The notes: generated by a model not told the origin, from the letters alone. A stretch of DNA of 32,850 nt from Oceanospirillaceae bacterium (GCA_024686035.1 JAIBDW010000015.1:1-32850), one strand, 5' to 3'; positions 1 through 9,579 are shown, numbered from the stretch's first letter. Numbers and translations are program-made.

Positions 1-519
1 CAGAGCCCGATCGACAGCAAGCCTTAGCATCTCACCATGAGCATGCTGAAAAAGCCTTACTCCATCTGCCGAAGCCTTGCTTGACGCTTGATTTAGGTAC
101 TCTTGCAGAGACTCTAGAGAAGTTATAAATTCTCGTTCATTCTGCAACAACAAAACTTGTGTATTACCCGCTAGTTTTCCCGCTGCTCGCAGATCAACAT
201 CCATGCTGAGCTGTAACTCTTCAATCGCAGGCAATAACCTCTGCTGCAATAAATCGGGCAATTCCAGCATCGTTTCTTTTAACGGACCTGCCAGGAAGAG
301 CTGAGCCGCTTGCAACTCAGAAATGTCGCCACTACGTAAATAGCTATCGATTAATAATCGGGTTTTAACAGATACCTGACCTACCACAGAAAAGTAAGCT
401 TCATTTTGACGGAAAGGCTCTTTTAACTTGTCTAGCCCCCAAAAGACACTCCATGCCATTCCAGCACAGGCGAGCAGTAGCAATGCAGTACTGCCTCGAG
501 TCAAAGCGGATATTCGCAT
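1..519 (-). CDS. Partial N-terminus of a membrane-anchored sensory protein
   Basis: This reading frame is open from an ATG at 519 on the minus strand to the left edge of the window, so only about 173 N-terminal residues are visible. It begins MRISALTRGS and has one hydrophobic segment at about residues 10-27. A long, mostly helical, Leu/Gln/Glu-rich region follows, with no stop codon, HAMP or output domain in view. One TM helix plus a helical extracytoplasmic region is typical of the sensor half of chemoreceptors, histidine kinases or membrane-bound cyclic-di-GMP enzymes. I cannot tell which. It is divergent from the cyclic-di-GMP protein at 747-2570. A competing 63-residue frame at 401-592 overlaps it but is much shorter and less protein-like. 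Confidence 0.6.
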   Translation of the reverse strand, partial: MRISALTRGSTALLLLACAGMAWSVFWGLDKLKEPFRQNEAYFSVVGQVSVKTRLLIDSYLRSGDISELQAAQLFLAGPLKETMLELPDLLQQRLLPAIEELQLSMDVDLRAAGKLAGNTQVLLLQNEREFITSLESLQEYLNQASSKASADGVRLFQHAHGEMLRLAVDRAL

Positions 520-538
520 ACAACAGATACTCAACAGT

Positions 539-558
539 TTTTGAATCAGCATTCAAAA
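539..558. repeat. Perfect 8-bp inverted repeat in a divergent intergenic region
   Basis: TTTTGAAT, the four-base loop CAGC and ATTCAAAA form a perfect hairpin or dyad about 20 bases upstream of the minus-strand sensor gene start at 519. The rest of 520-746 is AT-rich spacer with no clear -35/-10 pair. The dyad could be an operator or a structure in the 5' leader. It has no T-tract, so it is not an obvious terminator. Confidence 0.45.
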
Positions 559-746
559 TAGTGAGTTTTGATGACGTTTTCATGACAGCCAAACGCTAGC
601 AATAGCAACTTTGCGCTAGATCAAACCAATAATGCTATCGGCTATATATTCATCGAACCGTAATAATTTCATGCTGCAATCTGCTCGGCCAGACTCTCCG
701 GATTGAGTGCGCCGCTATTATTCACCCCCAACTAAGTTGTAACCCT

Positions 747-2570
747 ATGCCATTCAATACCAGCTTAAGACGATTTCATGATACCCGAGCAGCAGAGGTT
801 AAAATGATCAAGGAATTGGATAACATTATCTGCAGGCAGCTACTAACTCCACTGTTTATGCCCATCGTAAACACCCAAGAACGCTGCATTTTAGGTTACG
901 AAGCACTGATTCGCGGCCCCTCTTCCAGCCCTCTGCATTCTCCCGTAAGCCTATTTAAAACAGCTCAACGCTGCGGTCGCCTGCTGGATTTGGAGCTACT
1001 ATGCCGAGAAATGTCCATGCGGCGCTTTAAGCATTTAGGGCTGCAGGGAAAGCTTTTTCTTAACGTCACCCCTGCAACGCTATTAGAGCCCGATTTCAGG
1101 ACAGGCATGACGCTAGAACTTCTGGATAAAGTTGGGTTTGACCCAAAAAAATTGGTTATTGAAATTACCGAACAGTTTCCAATCGATGATTACGATTTAA
1201 TGAAAGAAGCGACCTCCCATTATCGCCAATTAGGATTTGAAGTTGCCTTGGACGATTTAGGCGCAGGATACTCGGGGCTGCGATCTTGGTCAGAGCTCCG
1301 TCCGCAGTATGTCAAAATCGATCGCCACTTTATTGAAGGACTTGATAGCACACTAATCAAACAGGAATTTGTCCGCTCTATCATGGAAGTAGCACGCAGT
1401 ATTCACTGCCAAGTTATCGCCGAAGGCATCGAACGAGTGGAAGAGCACCGAGTGCTCAACGATATGGGGCTCAAAATCCAACAAGGCTACTATTTCTCTC
1501 GACCCACGGCGCTCCCCCCCAAAGAACTGGACCAACAGTTGTTTCGATTCAGCAATGGGAGCAATAGCAACAACCTTCAAAACACCCAACAAAACTTAGC
1601 ATCCATAACCCGTATCCGCCCTCCCATTGATAGCAACTGCTCGGTCGGGGAAGCCGTACAGATATTTCGAAAGCATCAGGATCTAAGATCCCTGGCGGTC
1701 GTCGATCAGGACGTTCCTGTAGGCTTATTGAGCCGAGAGACCTGCCTTGGGCTATATCTCGATCTATTCGGTCGCGAAATCCATGACCGCAAGCCGGTAA
1801 GCACCTATATGGACACTAATCCGTTGATGCTCGAAGAACGCGTGCCTCTTGAAGCCGTTAGCGAGCGGATTACCGGCAGTAACAGCGATACTCCAAGTTC
1901 AGAATTTATTATCACCAGCCAGAGCAAATATCTCGGCACCGGCGGTATTCTCAATCTTTTGAAGCTCATAACCGAATACCAAGTTCGAAACGCCCGACAC
2001 GCAAACCCCTTAACACTGCTACCAGGTAACGTCCCAGCCAGTGAAGAGATAAGCTGGCGACTGGATAACGGCAAGAGTTTTGCTGCCTGCTATATAGATC
2101 TAGATAACTTCAAAGCCTTCAACGACCACTACGGCTACCAGCGTGGAGATCAGGTCATTATCTTCTTGGCCGATTGCATTAAACACTGGGTTGATGATTC
2201 TAAGGATCTGCTTTGCCATATTGGCGGGGATGATTTCCTGATCATTTTCGGCAGTAACGATTGGAAATTACGTTGCCAGAATATTCAATCTGAGTTCAAG
2301 AGCCGGGTTTCTGAGCACTACAACGAAGGCGACCGTCTAGCGGGTGGAATCCAATGCCAAGACCGTCACGGCACCAGTCGATTTTTCCCATTGGTCACTT
2401 TGTCTATTGGAGCAGCGCTGCCTGATATAGAACGCTGCAACAGCCATCATGAAGTCGCTCGCCTGGCAAGCGAGGCTAAACACATGGCTAAGAAACAACA
2501 AGGCCACTCTCTCTTCGTAAGCCGCCGCAGAGGCCCACATACAGAAAGCCCGAGTTTAGCTATGGCTTAA
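747..2570 (+). CDS. EAL-CBS-GGDEF cyclic-di-GMP signalling protein
   Basis: A 607-residue cytoplasmic protein predicted to make and/or degrade cyclic-di-GMP. The EAL phosphodiesterase domain spans about residues 33-265, with the signature YEALIRG at 51-57, the metal-site DDLGAGYSGL from 169, VKIDRHFI, and VIAEGIERVEE. A CBS-like pair region follows at about 285-420, and a GGDEF domain at about 435-595 that starts after the linker NPLTLLPGN. The GGDEF active-site motif reads GGDDF (493-497). The upstream metal motif DLDNFKAFNDHYG is intact, and no RxxD inhibitory site is seen. No transmembrane segment is visible. The ATG at 747 lacks a clear ribosome site, whereas the in-frame ATG at 804 (residue 20) follows AGAGG at good spacing and may be the true start. 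EAL looks catalytically complete; whether GGDDF is active is uncertain. Confidence 0.9.
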   Translation: MPFNTSLRRFHDTRAAEVKMIKELDNIICRQLLTPLFMPIVNTQERCILGYEALIRGPSSSPLHSPVSLFKTAQRCGRLLDLELLCREMSMRRFKHLGLQGKLFLNVTPATLLEPDFRTGMTLELLDKVGFDPKKLVIEITEQFPIDDYDLMKEATSHYRQLGFEVALDDLGAGYSGLRSWSELRPQYVKIDRHFIEGLDSTLIKQEFVRSIMEVARSIHCQVIAEGIERVEEHRVLNDMGLKIQQGYYFSRPTALPPKELDQQLFRFSNGSNSNNLQNTQQNLASITRIRPPIDSNCSVGEAVQIFRKHQDLRSLAVVDQDVPVGLLSRETCLGLYLDLFGREIHDRKPVSTYMDTNPLMLEERVPLEAVSERITGSNSDTPSSEFIITSQSKYLGTGGILNLLKLITEYQVRNARHANPLTLLPGNVPASEEISWRLDNGKSFAACYIDLDNFKAFNDHYGYQRGDQVIIFLADCIKHWVDDSKDLLCHIGGDDFLIIFGSNDWKLRCQNIQSEFKSRVSEHYNEGDRLAGGIQCQDRHGTSRFFPLVTLSIGAALPDIERCNSHHEVARLASEAKHMAKKQQGHSLFVSRRRGPHTESPSLAMA

Positions 2571-2605
2571 TTACTGCAAAGGGAGTGCATTATTTGTAGG
2601 AGAGA

Positions 2606-2624
2606 AGATATCGACTGGATATCT
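2606..2624 (-). terminator. Possible weak terminator hairpin downstream of tRNA-Arg
   Basis: AGATATC, a five-base loop and GATATCT form a 7-bp stem 17 bases beyond the 3' end of the tRNA gene on the minus strand. A pyrimidine-rich stretch (TCTCTCC) follows. The stem is AT-rich and there is no pure T-run, so it may equally be a processing structure. Confidence 0.3.
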
Positions 2625-2640
2625 GAATCTTTAGAAGAAG

Positions 2641-2717
2641 TGGCGCGCCCGAGAGGATTCGAACCTCTGACCGCTCGGTTCGTAGCCGAGTACTCTATCC
2701 AGCTGAGCTACGGGCGC
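2641..2717 (-). tRNA. tRNA-Arg (anticodon ACG)
   Basis: The reverse complement folds as a canonical 77-nt tRNA. The acceptor stem is GCGCCCG/CGGGCGC with discriminator G and an encoded CCA. The D-arm contains AGCTCAGCTGGATAGAG, the anticodon stem is CTCGG/CCGAG, the loop is CTACGAA with anticodon ACG, and the T-arm contains GGTTCGAATCC. It reads CGN arginine codons after A34-to-inosine editing. It stands alone between the cyclic-di-GMP gene and leuS. The following 280 bases (2718-2997) are AT-rich and hold the leuS leader; I saw no further gene there. Confidence 0.97.
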
Positions 2718-2997
2718 GCTAAACCTTGTTTCGACTGATGCCGTATAAGGGATGCGTATGATAACGATAGTGACGCCACACTACAACCGTTATTGATTGA
2801 TTATTAAACATTTTTTAATAATCTCGTGCATTTAATTAAGATTATCTAATTTTTAATGAATCTGACCGCTTAACACTAATAGGATTGATTTTCTCATTCA
2901 ATTTTAACCATCACGCTACCTGTTGTTGTTGCCTAGTGGTATTATGTGGAACGATTTAAATCACGAGCCTTAATGGCTTTATCACACTACGGCACCC

Positions 2998-5589
2998 ATG
3001 AACGAACAATATAATGCGCACGACATAGAACCAGAAATTCAAGCCTTCTGGGAAACGAACAAAAGCTTTGAAGTACAGGATAACCCTGACCAAGAAAAGT
3101 ATTATTGCCTGTCTATGTTCCCCTACCCTAGCGGCCGCTTACACATGGGCCACGTGCGCAACTATACTATTGGTGACGTAATCTCACGCTTTCAGCGCAT
3201 GAAAGGCAAAAATGTATTACAGCCTATGGGCTGGGATGCTTTTGGCTTGCCCGCTGAAAACGCAGCCATGAAAAACAACGTTGCCCCAGCCAAATGGACC
3301 CATGAAAACATTGCTTACATGCGAGACCAACTTAAGCGCATGGGTTTTGGCTACGACTGGAGCCGTGAGCTTGCAACGTGCGAACCTTCATACTACCGCT
3401 GGGAACAATGGTTCTTTACCAAGTTATTAGATAAAGGCTTGGTTTACAAAAAAAATGCAGTAGTGAACTGGGATCCTGTAGATCAAACAGTATTGGCAAA
3501 TGAACAAGTCATCGATGGTCGTGGTTGGCGCTCTGGCGCATTGGTTGAGCGCAAAGAGATTCCTCAGTGGTTTCTTAAAATCACAGATTATGCAGACCAA
3601 CTGTTAGACGATTTAGACCAGCTTGACGGCTGGCCAGAGCAAGTGCGCACCATGCAACGCAATTGGATTGGCCGCTCTCAAGGTCTAGAACTAACCTTTG
3701 AAGTAGCAGACCACGGTGCCTTAGAGGTGTTCACTACTCGCCCAGACACCTTAATGGGTGTGACTTATTTAGCCGTCGCGCCACAACACCCGTTAGCACT
3801 TAAAGCGGCAAAAACCAATGCCGCCATGGCTGAATTTATTGACAGCTGTAAAAACATGAAGGTTGCTGAAGCTGACATGGCCACTATGGAGAAGCTAGGC
3901 TTAGACACGGGTTTCACTGCCACAAACCCTCTTACAGGTGAATCTGTACCGGTATGGACTGCAAACTTTGTGCTGATGGATTATGGCTCTGGTGCGGTGA
4001 TGTCTGTACCAGCTCATGATCAACGCGACTGGGAGTTTGCAAGCAAATACGGCCTAAAGATTGAACAAGTCATTCGCCCTGCTGATAATAGTATAAAGGT
4101 CGATATCACTGAGGCAGCTTACACAGCAAAAGGTTTGTTAGTTAATTCTGGCGCATTTGACGACATGGATTTCCAAGTGGCCTTTGACGCCATATCAGCC
4201 CAGCTTGAACAGCAAGGTAAAGGCAAAAAAACCACCAACTATCGCTTACGCGACTGGGGCGTTTCTCGCCAGCGATACTGGGGCACTCCTATCCCCATTA
4301 TCAACTGTGAAGCCTGTGGCCCTGTTGCAGTGCCAGAAGATCAACTGCCTGTAGTATTACCTACAGATGTAGAATTTGATGGCAGTGGTTCACCATTGAA
4401 GAAGATGCAAGAATTTATTAATACCAGCTGCCCAACGTGTGGCGCTGCGGCGAAACGTGAAACAGATACCTTTGATACCTTTATGGAATCCTCTTGGTAT
4501 TACGCACGCTTCACCAGCGCCAACCATCATGAGAATATGTTAGCGCCCAATTCCGCTGATTATTGGGCACCTGTAGACCATTATGTGGGGGGCATTGAAC
4601 ACGCTATCTTGCATCTTCTATACTCACGTTTTTTCCACAAACTCATGCGCGACATGGGCCTTGTCTCGTCTGATGAACCATTTAAGAAGTTACTATGCCA
4701 GGGCATGGTGCTCGCTCACACTTACTATCAAGAAGAAGAAAAAGGTGGTCAAAATTGGATATCGCCATCGGATGTAGACCCCATCGTAAATGACAAAGGC
4801 CGTATTACTGGTGCTGTGAAAAAATCTGACGGTTCTGCCGTGTTATATGACGGCATGGGAAAAATGTCGAAATCAAAAAACAACGGCATTGACCCACAAA
4901 CAATGATCGACCAGTATGGTGCAGATGCAGTGCGTCTATTCACCATGTTTGCAGCTCCCCCTGAGCAATCCCTTGAGTGGTCTGACGCCGGACTTGAAGG
5001 CTCTCAAAGGTTTATCAAACGTTTTTGGAAACAAGTGCACCAGCACTTATCAAGCCCCGCAGCACCTGCCTTAAACGCAAGTGAGTTAAACCAGCAGCAG
5101 CAAGACATGCGCCGAAAAACTCATCAAACCATTGAAAAAGTCAGTGACGATATTGAGCGGCGCACCACCTTTAACACGGCGATTGCAGCCATTATGGAGT
5201 TGAGCAACACCATCGCTAAGTTTAGCGACACCAGTGATCAGGGCCGTGCTGTTAGAGCGGAGAGCTTAAGTACTGCTGTGTTACTGATGTCTCCCTTTAC
5301 ACCGCATTTGTGCCACACGTTATGGGAAGCCATGTCAGGCACCCAAAGCATTTTACAAACACCTTGGCCAAAAGTGGACCAAAGCGCTCTTGTGCAGTCC
5401 AGTATTGACATGGTGATTCAGGTGAATGGAAAGTTACGTAGCAAGATCAGTGTCGATGCCACCATGGACCGTGATACGATCCAGCAACTGGCTTTAGCAG
5501 ATGAAAAAGTGCAGGGCTTCATCAGAGATATGGCCGTACGCAAAGTGATCGTAGTACCTAACAAGTTAATCAATATCGTTGTCAGTTAA
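2998..5589 (+). CDS. leuS: Leucyl-tRNA synthetase
   Basis: This 863-residue class I aminoacyl-tRNA synthetase charges tRNA-Leu with leucine in the cytoplasm. The HIGH-type motif is HMGH at residues 49-52 within [14 protein letters not shown]. The editing (CP1) domain contains TTRPDTLMG and the [10 protein letters not shown] region. The catalytic KMSKS is intact at 622-626. The C-terminal anticodon-binding region ends in the usual [16 protein letters not shown]. Length and sequence closely match E. coli LeuS (860 residues) from memory. A Cys pair CEAC and another CPTC in the 437-480 region suggest a zinc-binding insertion of the kind found in some LeuS proteins. It leads leuS-lptE-holA, with 40 bases to lptE. 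No strong ribosome site precedes the ATG, but the N-terminus aligns with homologs. Confidence 0.98.
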   Translation: MNEQYNAHDIEPEIQAFWETNKSFEVQDNPDQEKYYCLSMFPYPSGRLHMGHVRNYTIGDVISRFQRMKGKNVLQPMGWDAFGLPAENAAMKNNVAPAKWTHENIAYMRDQLKRMGFGYDWSRELATCEPSYYRWEQWFFTKLLDKGLVYKKNAVVNWDPVDQTVLANEQVIDGRGWRSGALVERKEIPQWFLKITDYADQLLDDLDQLDGWPEQVRTMQRNWIGRSQGLELTFEVADHGALEVFTTRPDTLMGVTYLAVAPQHPLALKAAKTNAAMAEFIDSCKNMKVAEADMATMEKLGLDTGFTATNPLTGESVPVWTANFVLMDYGSGAVMSVPAHDQRDWEFASKYGLKIEQVIRPADNSIKVDITEAAYTAKGLLVNSGAFDDMDFQVAFDAISAQLEQQGKGKKTTNYRLRDWGVSRQRYWGTPIPIINCEACGPVAVPEDQLPVVLPTDVEFDGSGSPLKKMQEFINTSCPTCGAAAKRETDTFDTFMESSWYYARFTSANHHENMLAPNSADYWAPVDHYVGGIEHAILHLLYSRFFHKLMRDMGLVSSDEPFKKLLCQGMVLAHTYYQEEEKGGQNWISPSDVDPIVNDKGRITGAVKKSDGSAVLYDGMGKMSKSKNNGIDPQTMIDQYGADAVRLFTMFAAPPEQSLEWSDAGLEGSQRFIKRFWKQVHQHLSSPAAPALNASELNQQQQDMRRKTHQTIEKVSDDIERRTTFNTAIAAIMELSNTIAKFSDTSDQGRAVRAESLSTAVLLMSPFTPHLCHTLWEAMSGTQSILQTPWPKVDQSALVQSSIDMVIQVNGKLRSKISVDATMDRDTIQQLALADEKVQGFIRDMAVRKVIVVPNKLINIVVS

Positions 5590-5629
5590 GCTTGGTGGGC
5601 AGCTGCCAGGTCAAAATAGGAAGTAGCCA

Positions 5630-6169
5630 ATGATCAAACAAATGGCAAGATTAGGTGCGATAACTAAGTTCAGCATGGTGATGTGTCTAAGCCTAGCTAT
5701 AGCCAGCTGCGGTTTCCACTTACAAGGCCAAAGCCAACGCTCTTTTGCGCCCCAAATTAATCTTTTTGTAGACGATGATCAACTTGCATCCGCAGTGATT
5801 GGTCATCTAAGCCAATACCCTGTGGCGATAAATGTATTGGATTCAGTGGTAAATGCAGATAACACCGCGCCCACTTTGCAGCTGACCCGTACCCTACAAC
5901 ACAGTGCAAAACTTACCCTAGATGCTAACGGTGACGCCTTAGTGTGGCGCTATACTTTAAGTAGCCACTACCTTTATAGCGCTGACGGTCTGCCAGCAAA
6001 CACACAAGAATACCCCACTGATAACAAATCACTGCCTATATCTGTAACCACTGATGTGGATTTAAGTGGCTCTAATGCCACGATTAATGAACGCATTAAA
6101 GCTGATAGCTGGGCCTTGCTATACCAACAGCTTGGCTCTCGTATCACCCGCCAGCTTAGTTTCCAATAA
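5630..6169 (+). CDS. lptE: LPS-assembly lipoprotein LptE
   Basis: A 179-residue outer-membrane lipoprotein expected to plug the LptD barrel and help place lipopolysaccharide at the cell surface. The N-terminus has a short basic region, a hydrophobic stretch and the lipobox IASC with the acylated Cys at 27, followed by GFHLQGQ, a pattern typical of LptE/RlpB. The start is supported by AGGAAG six bases upstream. The rest is poorly conserved, as is usual for this family. The position between leuS and holA is a strong synteny clue. The stop overlaps the holA start by one base (TAATG), which suggests translational coupling. Confidence 0.93.
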   Translation: MIKQMARLGAITKFSMVMCLSLAIASCGFHLQGQSQRSFAPQINLFVDDDQLASAVIGHLSQYPVAINVLDSVVNADNTAPTLQLTRTLQHSAKLTLDANGDALVWRYTLSSHYLYSADGLPANTQEYPTDNKSLPISVTTDVDLSGSNATINERIKADSWALLYQQLGSRITRQLSFQ

Positions 6170-7173
6170 TGCTGATTAAACCAGACCAACTAGAGAATCA
6201 TCTAGTTAAAGGTTTAGCAGCTTGTTACTTCGTGCACGGTGATGAGCCTTTATTGCAGCAAGAAATATGTGATGCGATCCGCAAAAAGGCCCGTCAGGAG
6301 GGTTTTTTGGAGCGTGACTTATTTCATGCGGAGGGCCGCTTTGATTGGCAACAAATCACCGCTTCTGATCAAGCGATGTCACTTTTTTCTAACCGTAAGA
6401 TTATTGAAATCAGAATACCTAACGGTAAACCCGGCAAGGAAGGCTCTGTTGCCCTAAGCTTGTTATTGGCAAACCCTAATCCAGATAATTTAGTATTAAT
6501 TAGCAGTGGCAAAATTGACTCTAAAAGTCAAAACTCAAAATGGTTCAAAGCCCTAGATGCAGCAGGTGTATGCATGGCAGTTTTTCCATTGGAGGCACAA
6601 CATATGGGCCGCTGGATCAACCATAGAGTTCAAAAGCTAGATCTAACCATCACCCCAGATGCGTGCCAGCTGTTAATTCAACGCACTGAAGGAAACTTGT
6701 TAGCAACCGCTCAAGAGTTGGAAAAATTCACCCTCAATGGCGCAGGTTTTGAAATTACTGCGCAGCACATTGATAGCGATGTAGGCGGTCTTGCGCGCTA
6801 CAGTAATTATCAGCTAGTAGACACGGCACTCATGGGGCAAGCCAGCCACAGTCTCACTATGCTCTATGGCCTCAAAGAAGAAGGCACTAGCGCCATGGAT
6901 ATTTTATGGGTATTAAGTCGCGAAATAAGGCTGTTGGCAAACGTGGTCAATCACCCCCAAGGGATTGAAGCTGGCCTTCGGCAAGAGCGCGTGTGGGAAA
7001 AACGTAAAAGTTATCTGCGCACAGCAGCAAAGCAACATAATCATCCAAGTGCCCAACATATGCTAAAGCAATGCGAAGCTATTGATCAGTGCGTAAAAGG
7101 TGTAAGCCAAGCCAACACTTGGGATTTACTGGGTAGTTTGATCATGCAACTGGCTGGAAAACCTATTCATTAA
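6169..7173 (+). CDS. holA: DNA polymerase III delta subunit
   Basis: A 334-residue subunit of the clamp-loader complex, which opens the beta sliding clamp during replication. The N-terminal part contains YFVHGDEPLLQQE and, further on, RKIIEIRIPNGKPGKEG, typical of HolA. The C-terminal helical domain includes AMDILWVLSREIRLL and ends LLGSLIMQLAGK. It is coupled to lptE through TAATG. Its last 11 bases overlap the end of the convergent FAD oxidoreductase gene, leaving no space for a separate terminator. Confidence 0.95.
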   Translation: MLIKPDQLENHLVKGLAACYFVHGDEPLLQQEICDAIRKKARQEGFLERDLFHAEGRFDWQQITASDQAMSLFSNRKIIEIRIPNGKPGKEGSVALSLLLANPNPDNLVLISSGKIDSKSQNSKWFKALDAAGVCMAVFPLEAQHMGRWINHRVQKLDLTITPDACQLLIQRTEGNLLATAQELEKFTLNGAGFEITAQHIDSDVGGLARYSNYQLVDTALMGQASHSLTMLYGLKEEGTSAMDILWVLSREIRLLANVVNHPQGIEAGLRQERVWEKRKSYLRTAAKQHNHPSAQHMLKQCEAIDQCVKGVSQANTWDLLGSLIMQLAGKPIH

Positions 7174-8413
7174 AGCGTCCTATACTATACGCGCTTAAAT
7201 CCGTGCTTGTTTCTGGGTCTAGCAATACTTCAGCCAACATTTGCCCACTTGTCGCCGCCTGAGTCATACCTAAATGAGCATGTCCAAACGCATAAGCAAG
7301 CCCTTGCCACTTAACCGAAGGCCCAAGCACAGGCAATGAATCAGGCGTAGAAGGCCTATGACCCATCCACTGCTGACCATTTTGAGTATCCAGTTCAGGT
7401 AAAAAACGCTTGGCTAAAGCCAGTAAATTATCACTACGCTTAAAATTTGGCGCCGCACTTAAACCAGCAAACTCTGACGCACCACCTACGCGCACACCGA
7501 TAGATAAAGGCGACACTGCAAACATCTGCTCGGCAAACAACAACTCATGATTTAGCTGAATATTGGGGTAAGGCAAGGTGGTGTTATAGCCTCGTTCAGA
7601 CTCAAGTAAACACGACTCGCCCACCTGCTTTGATAGCTTTTTAGACCAAGCGCCCGCTGCAACAACGCTCACATCAGCCACATAGTCACCATTTGAGGTT
7701 TTAATACCCACAACATGTTTTTCTTGGGTTATTAAAGCCTCTGCATTAGTGGCAAAAATAGCCACACCTTGACTAACTAACCATTCACGTAAACTCGCGA
7801 CCAGCGCCTTTGGATCATCAATAATACGCCATTGGGGCTGAAACACACCAAACGTCTTAGCCTTGCCTATAGAGGGCTCCATGGCACGCAGGTCTTCTTC
7901 ACCCAAGAGTTCATAGTGCTGCCCATACTGCTTGCGGATAGCCCACTCTTGAGCGCTTAATTTGAAATTTTCATAATTATCGTAAACGCGGATACAACCT
8001 TTATCTCGTACTTTATCCCCATAGCCTATGTTGGCTAGCATCGGATCATAATCTGCACTTACTCTACTATTAATTGCATGTAGGGCTTTAGCAATGTGTG
8101 CCACATTATTTTTACGGCTATGGCCAAGATAAGACAACAACCAAGGCATTAATTGAGGAATATGGGCTGGACGAATAGACAAAGGGCCCATGGGATCAAT
8201 CAGCCACTTGGGAATAGACCATATTTGGCCTGGCAAGCTGTGGGGTACACACTCACTAATAGCTAACGCACCTGCATTACCATAGGAGGTTTTATCACCC
8301 ACTGGGTCTCTATCGAGAACAGTGACCTTAACACCTCTAAGATGGAGGGCATAAGCACAGCAAAGACCTACCATTCCAGCCCCTACTACAATGGCACTTT
8401 TAGGGGTTGCCAT
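7163..8413 (-). CDS. FAD-dependent amino-acid dehydrogenase, DadA-like
   Basis: A 416-residue flavoprotein of the D-amino-acid oxidase (DAO) superfamily. The FAD-binding Rossmann motif GAGMVG lies at residues 11-16 with the acidic strand end LDRD, and TSYGNAGALA follows as in DadA. The C-terminal FAD/substrate region has GHRPSTPDSLPVLGPS and GHAHLGMTQAATSG. DadA enzymes oxidise D-amino acids to 2-oxo acids and pass electrons to quinones. Related DAO proteins oxidise pipecolate, hydroxyproline or opines, so the substrate here is open. Its start shares one base with the stop of the upstream saccharopine-reductase-like gene (TGATG), which suggests coupled translation and a joint pathway. The 3' end overlaps holA convergently by 11 bases. 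Confidence 0.87.
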   Translation of the reverse strand: MATPKSAIVVGAGMVGLCCAYALHLRGVKVTVLDRDPVGDKTSYGNAGALAISECVPHSLPGQIWSIPKWLIDPMGPLSIRPAHIPQLMPWLLSYLGHSRKNNVAHIAKALHAINSRVSADYDPMLANIGYGDKVRDKGCIRVYDNYENFKLSAQEWAIRKQYGQHYELLGEEDLRAMEPSIGKAKTFGVFQPQWRIIDDPKALVASLREWLVSQGVAIFATNAEALITQEKHVVGIKTSNGDYVADVSVVAAGAWSKKLSKQVGESCLLESERGYNTTLPYPNIQLNHELLFAEQMFAVSPLSIGVRVGGASEFAGLSAAPNFKRSDNLLALAKRFLPELDTQNGQQWMGHRPSTPDSLPVLGPSVKWQGLAYAFGHAHLGMTQAATSGQMLAEVLLDPETSTDLSAYSIGRFNE

Positions 8414-9579
8414 CAGTCACTCAAGTGGTTCAAATGATGAATGACGTCATGGTGATCATTAATGTAGCCCAACCAATCAGACACCAATGCCACATCGTTA
8501 GGTGCCGCGCTAACACCTGCACTGATACGCTGGGCAAGCACGGCCTCAACGGCCAAGCTAACGGTGGTAGAGACTAAGCGAGCCATCGCGCTACCTTGCT
8601 CATTGCCAAAGGCATCCATAGAATAACTTTGACGCCAAACACCCTGTTTTGTCTGAGCATCTTTTGCCAATAGTTCTACATGGAGCACAACACGGTCTTG
8701 CTCACCTTCTTTAAAGGCGTGCTTTTGCCAAAGCTCATCAGACTTAGCTTTAAGCTTAGCCATGCCATCAGGGCCTTGTGCACTAGCGACTAGGTCAAAT
8801 ATACCTTTCCATGCATCTGCCCAGCCAGCAAGCCTTAAGGAGCCTCTTATGAAGGTATCTACAGTCCACTTTGGATCAAATTGGTATTGGCTGATAAAGG
8901 GTATGGAGTCACGGTTGGGAATCGCTTCAAAGGTGGCCGTGTGATTGTGTGATAAGTCAATGCTGTAGTCACGCACAGCACACCAAGGCTTAGTATTGGT
9001 TTTCACTTCACCGTCTTCACGCCACTTTGCCTTCGATTTAAGGGCCGTAAGCACACCCAAAGGAGACCAAGAGAATTTATATTTAAAGTCATTTTCTTCA
9101 GCAGGTAGGCCACCACAAAAAGACCTAAATTCCAAACGATTATCTTGCTTAAACGCTGCAGATTGACGGTATTCATTGACTAATGCATAGGCTAACAGAT
9201 GGTCAATACCGGGGTCTAAGCCCACTTCATTGACCAAACACAAGCCTTTATCCAAGGCTTGCTGATGTAAGTCGACCATGGCTTGTGACAAATAACTACT
9301 GGAGACAAAATGTGCGTGATTATCCAGCGCCAGCTGCGCCACTTGCACATGAAACGAGCCCGGTAGCATAGACACCAATACATCGCCTTTACCTACACTT
9401 TGAGCCAGTTGTTGCCAATCTAATTCACGCGCCTGACACTGACCGTCCAGTGTTTCAATAACAGCACAAGCTTTACTGACCGTTCTATTCCACAGCCATA
9501 ACTGCGCGCCATTACTGATCAGCCTTTTGATACCTGGTGCACTAGAAAGTCCAGCACCTAACCAATGGATAATCGCCAT
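8413..9579 (-). CDS. Saccharopine dehydrogenase/reductase family protein
   Basis: A 388-residue protein with an N-terminal dinucleotide-binding fold: GAGLSSAPGIKRL matches the GxGxxxxP pattern, and the second strand ends WNRT, which hints at NADP rather than NAD. NEVGLDPGIDHLLA, the family hallmark loop, is present. Relatives reduce imines formed between an amino acid and an aldehyde (saccharopine, carboxynorspermidine). The exact substrate cannot be read from sequence. A ribosome site AAGG precedes the ATG. It lies 70 bases downstream of lipA on the same strand and is coupled to the FAD dehydrogenase that follows. A lysine or opine-type catabolic role is an inference from the pairing. Confidence 0.82.
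   Translation of the reverse strand: MAIIHWLGAGLSSAPGIKRLISNGAQLWLWNRTVSKACAVIETLDGQCQARELDWQQLAQSVGKGDVLVSMLPGSFHVQVAQLALDNHAHFVSSSYLSQAMVDLHQQALDKGLCLVNEVGLDPGIDHLLAYALVNEYRQSAAFKQDNRLEFRSFCGGLPAEENDFKYKFSWSPLGVLTALKSKAKWREDGEVKTNTKPWCAVRDYSIDLSHNHTATFEAIPNRDSIPFISQYQFDPKWTVDTFIRGSLRLAGWADAWKGIFDLVASAQGPDGMAKLKAKSDELWQKHAFKEGEQDRVVLHVELLAKDAQTKQGVWRQSYSMDAFGNEQGSAMARLVSTTVSLAVEAVLAQRISAGVSAAPNDVALVSDWLGYINDHHDVIHHLNHLSD

Noticed and set aside
401-592. A 63-codon minus-strand frame at the left edge
   Set aside because: It overlaps the longer partial sensor frame starting at 519, which has a clear membrane segment and stays open to the window edge.
2641-2717. tRNA-Arg as an integration site for a genomic island
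   Set aside because: I found no integrase gene and no duplicated tRNA 3' end in the window; flanking genes look like ordinary chromosome.
2718-2997. A leuS promoter or leucine-type leader peptide/attenuator
   Set aside because: TATTAT at 2940 has no matching -35, and I saw no short Leu-rich frame or T-box-like or attenuator hairpin with a T-run.
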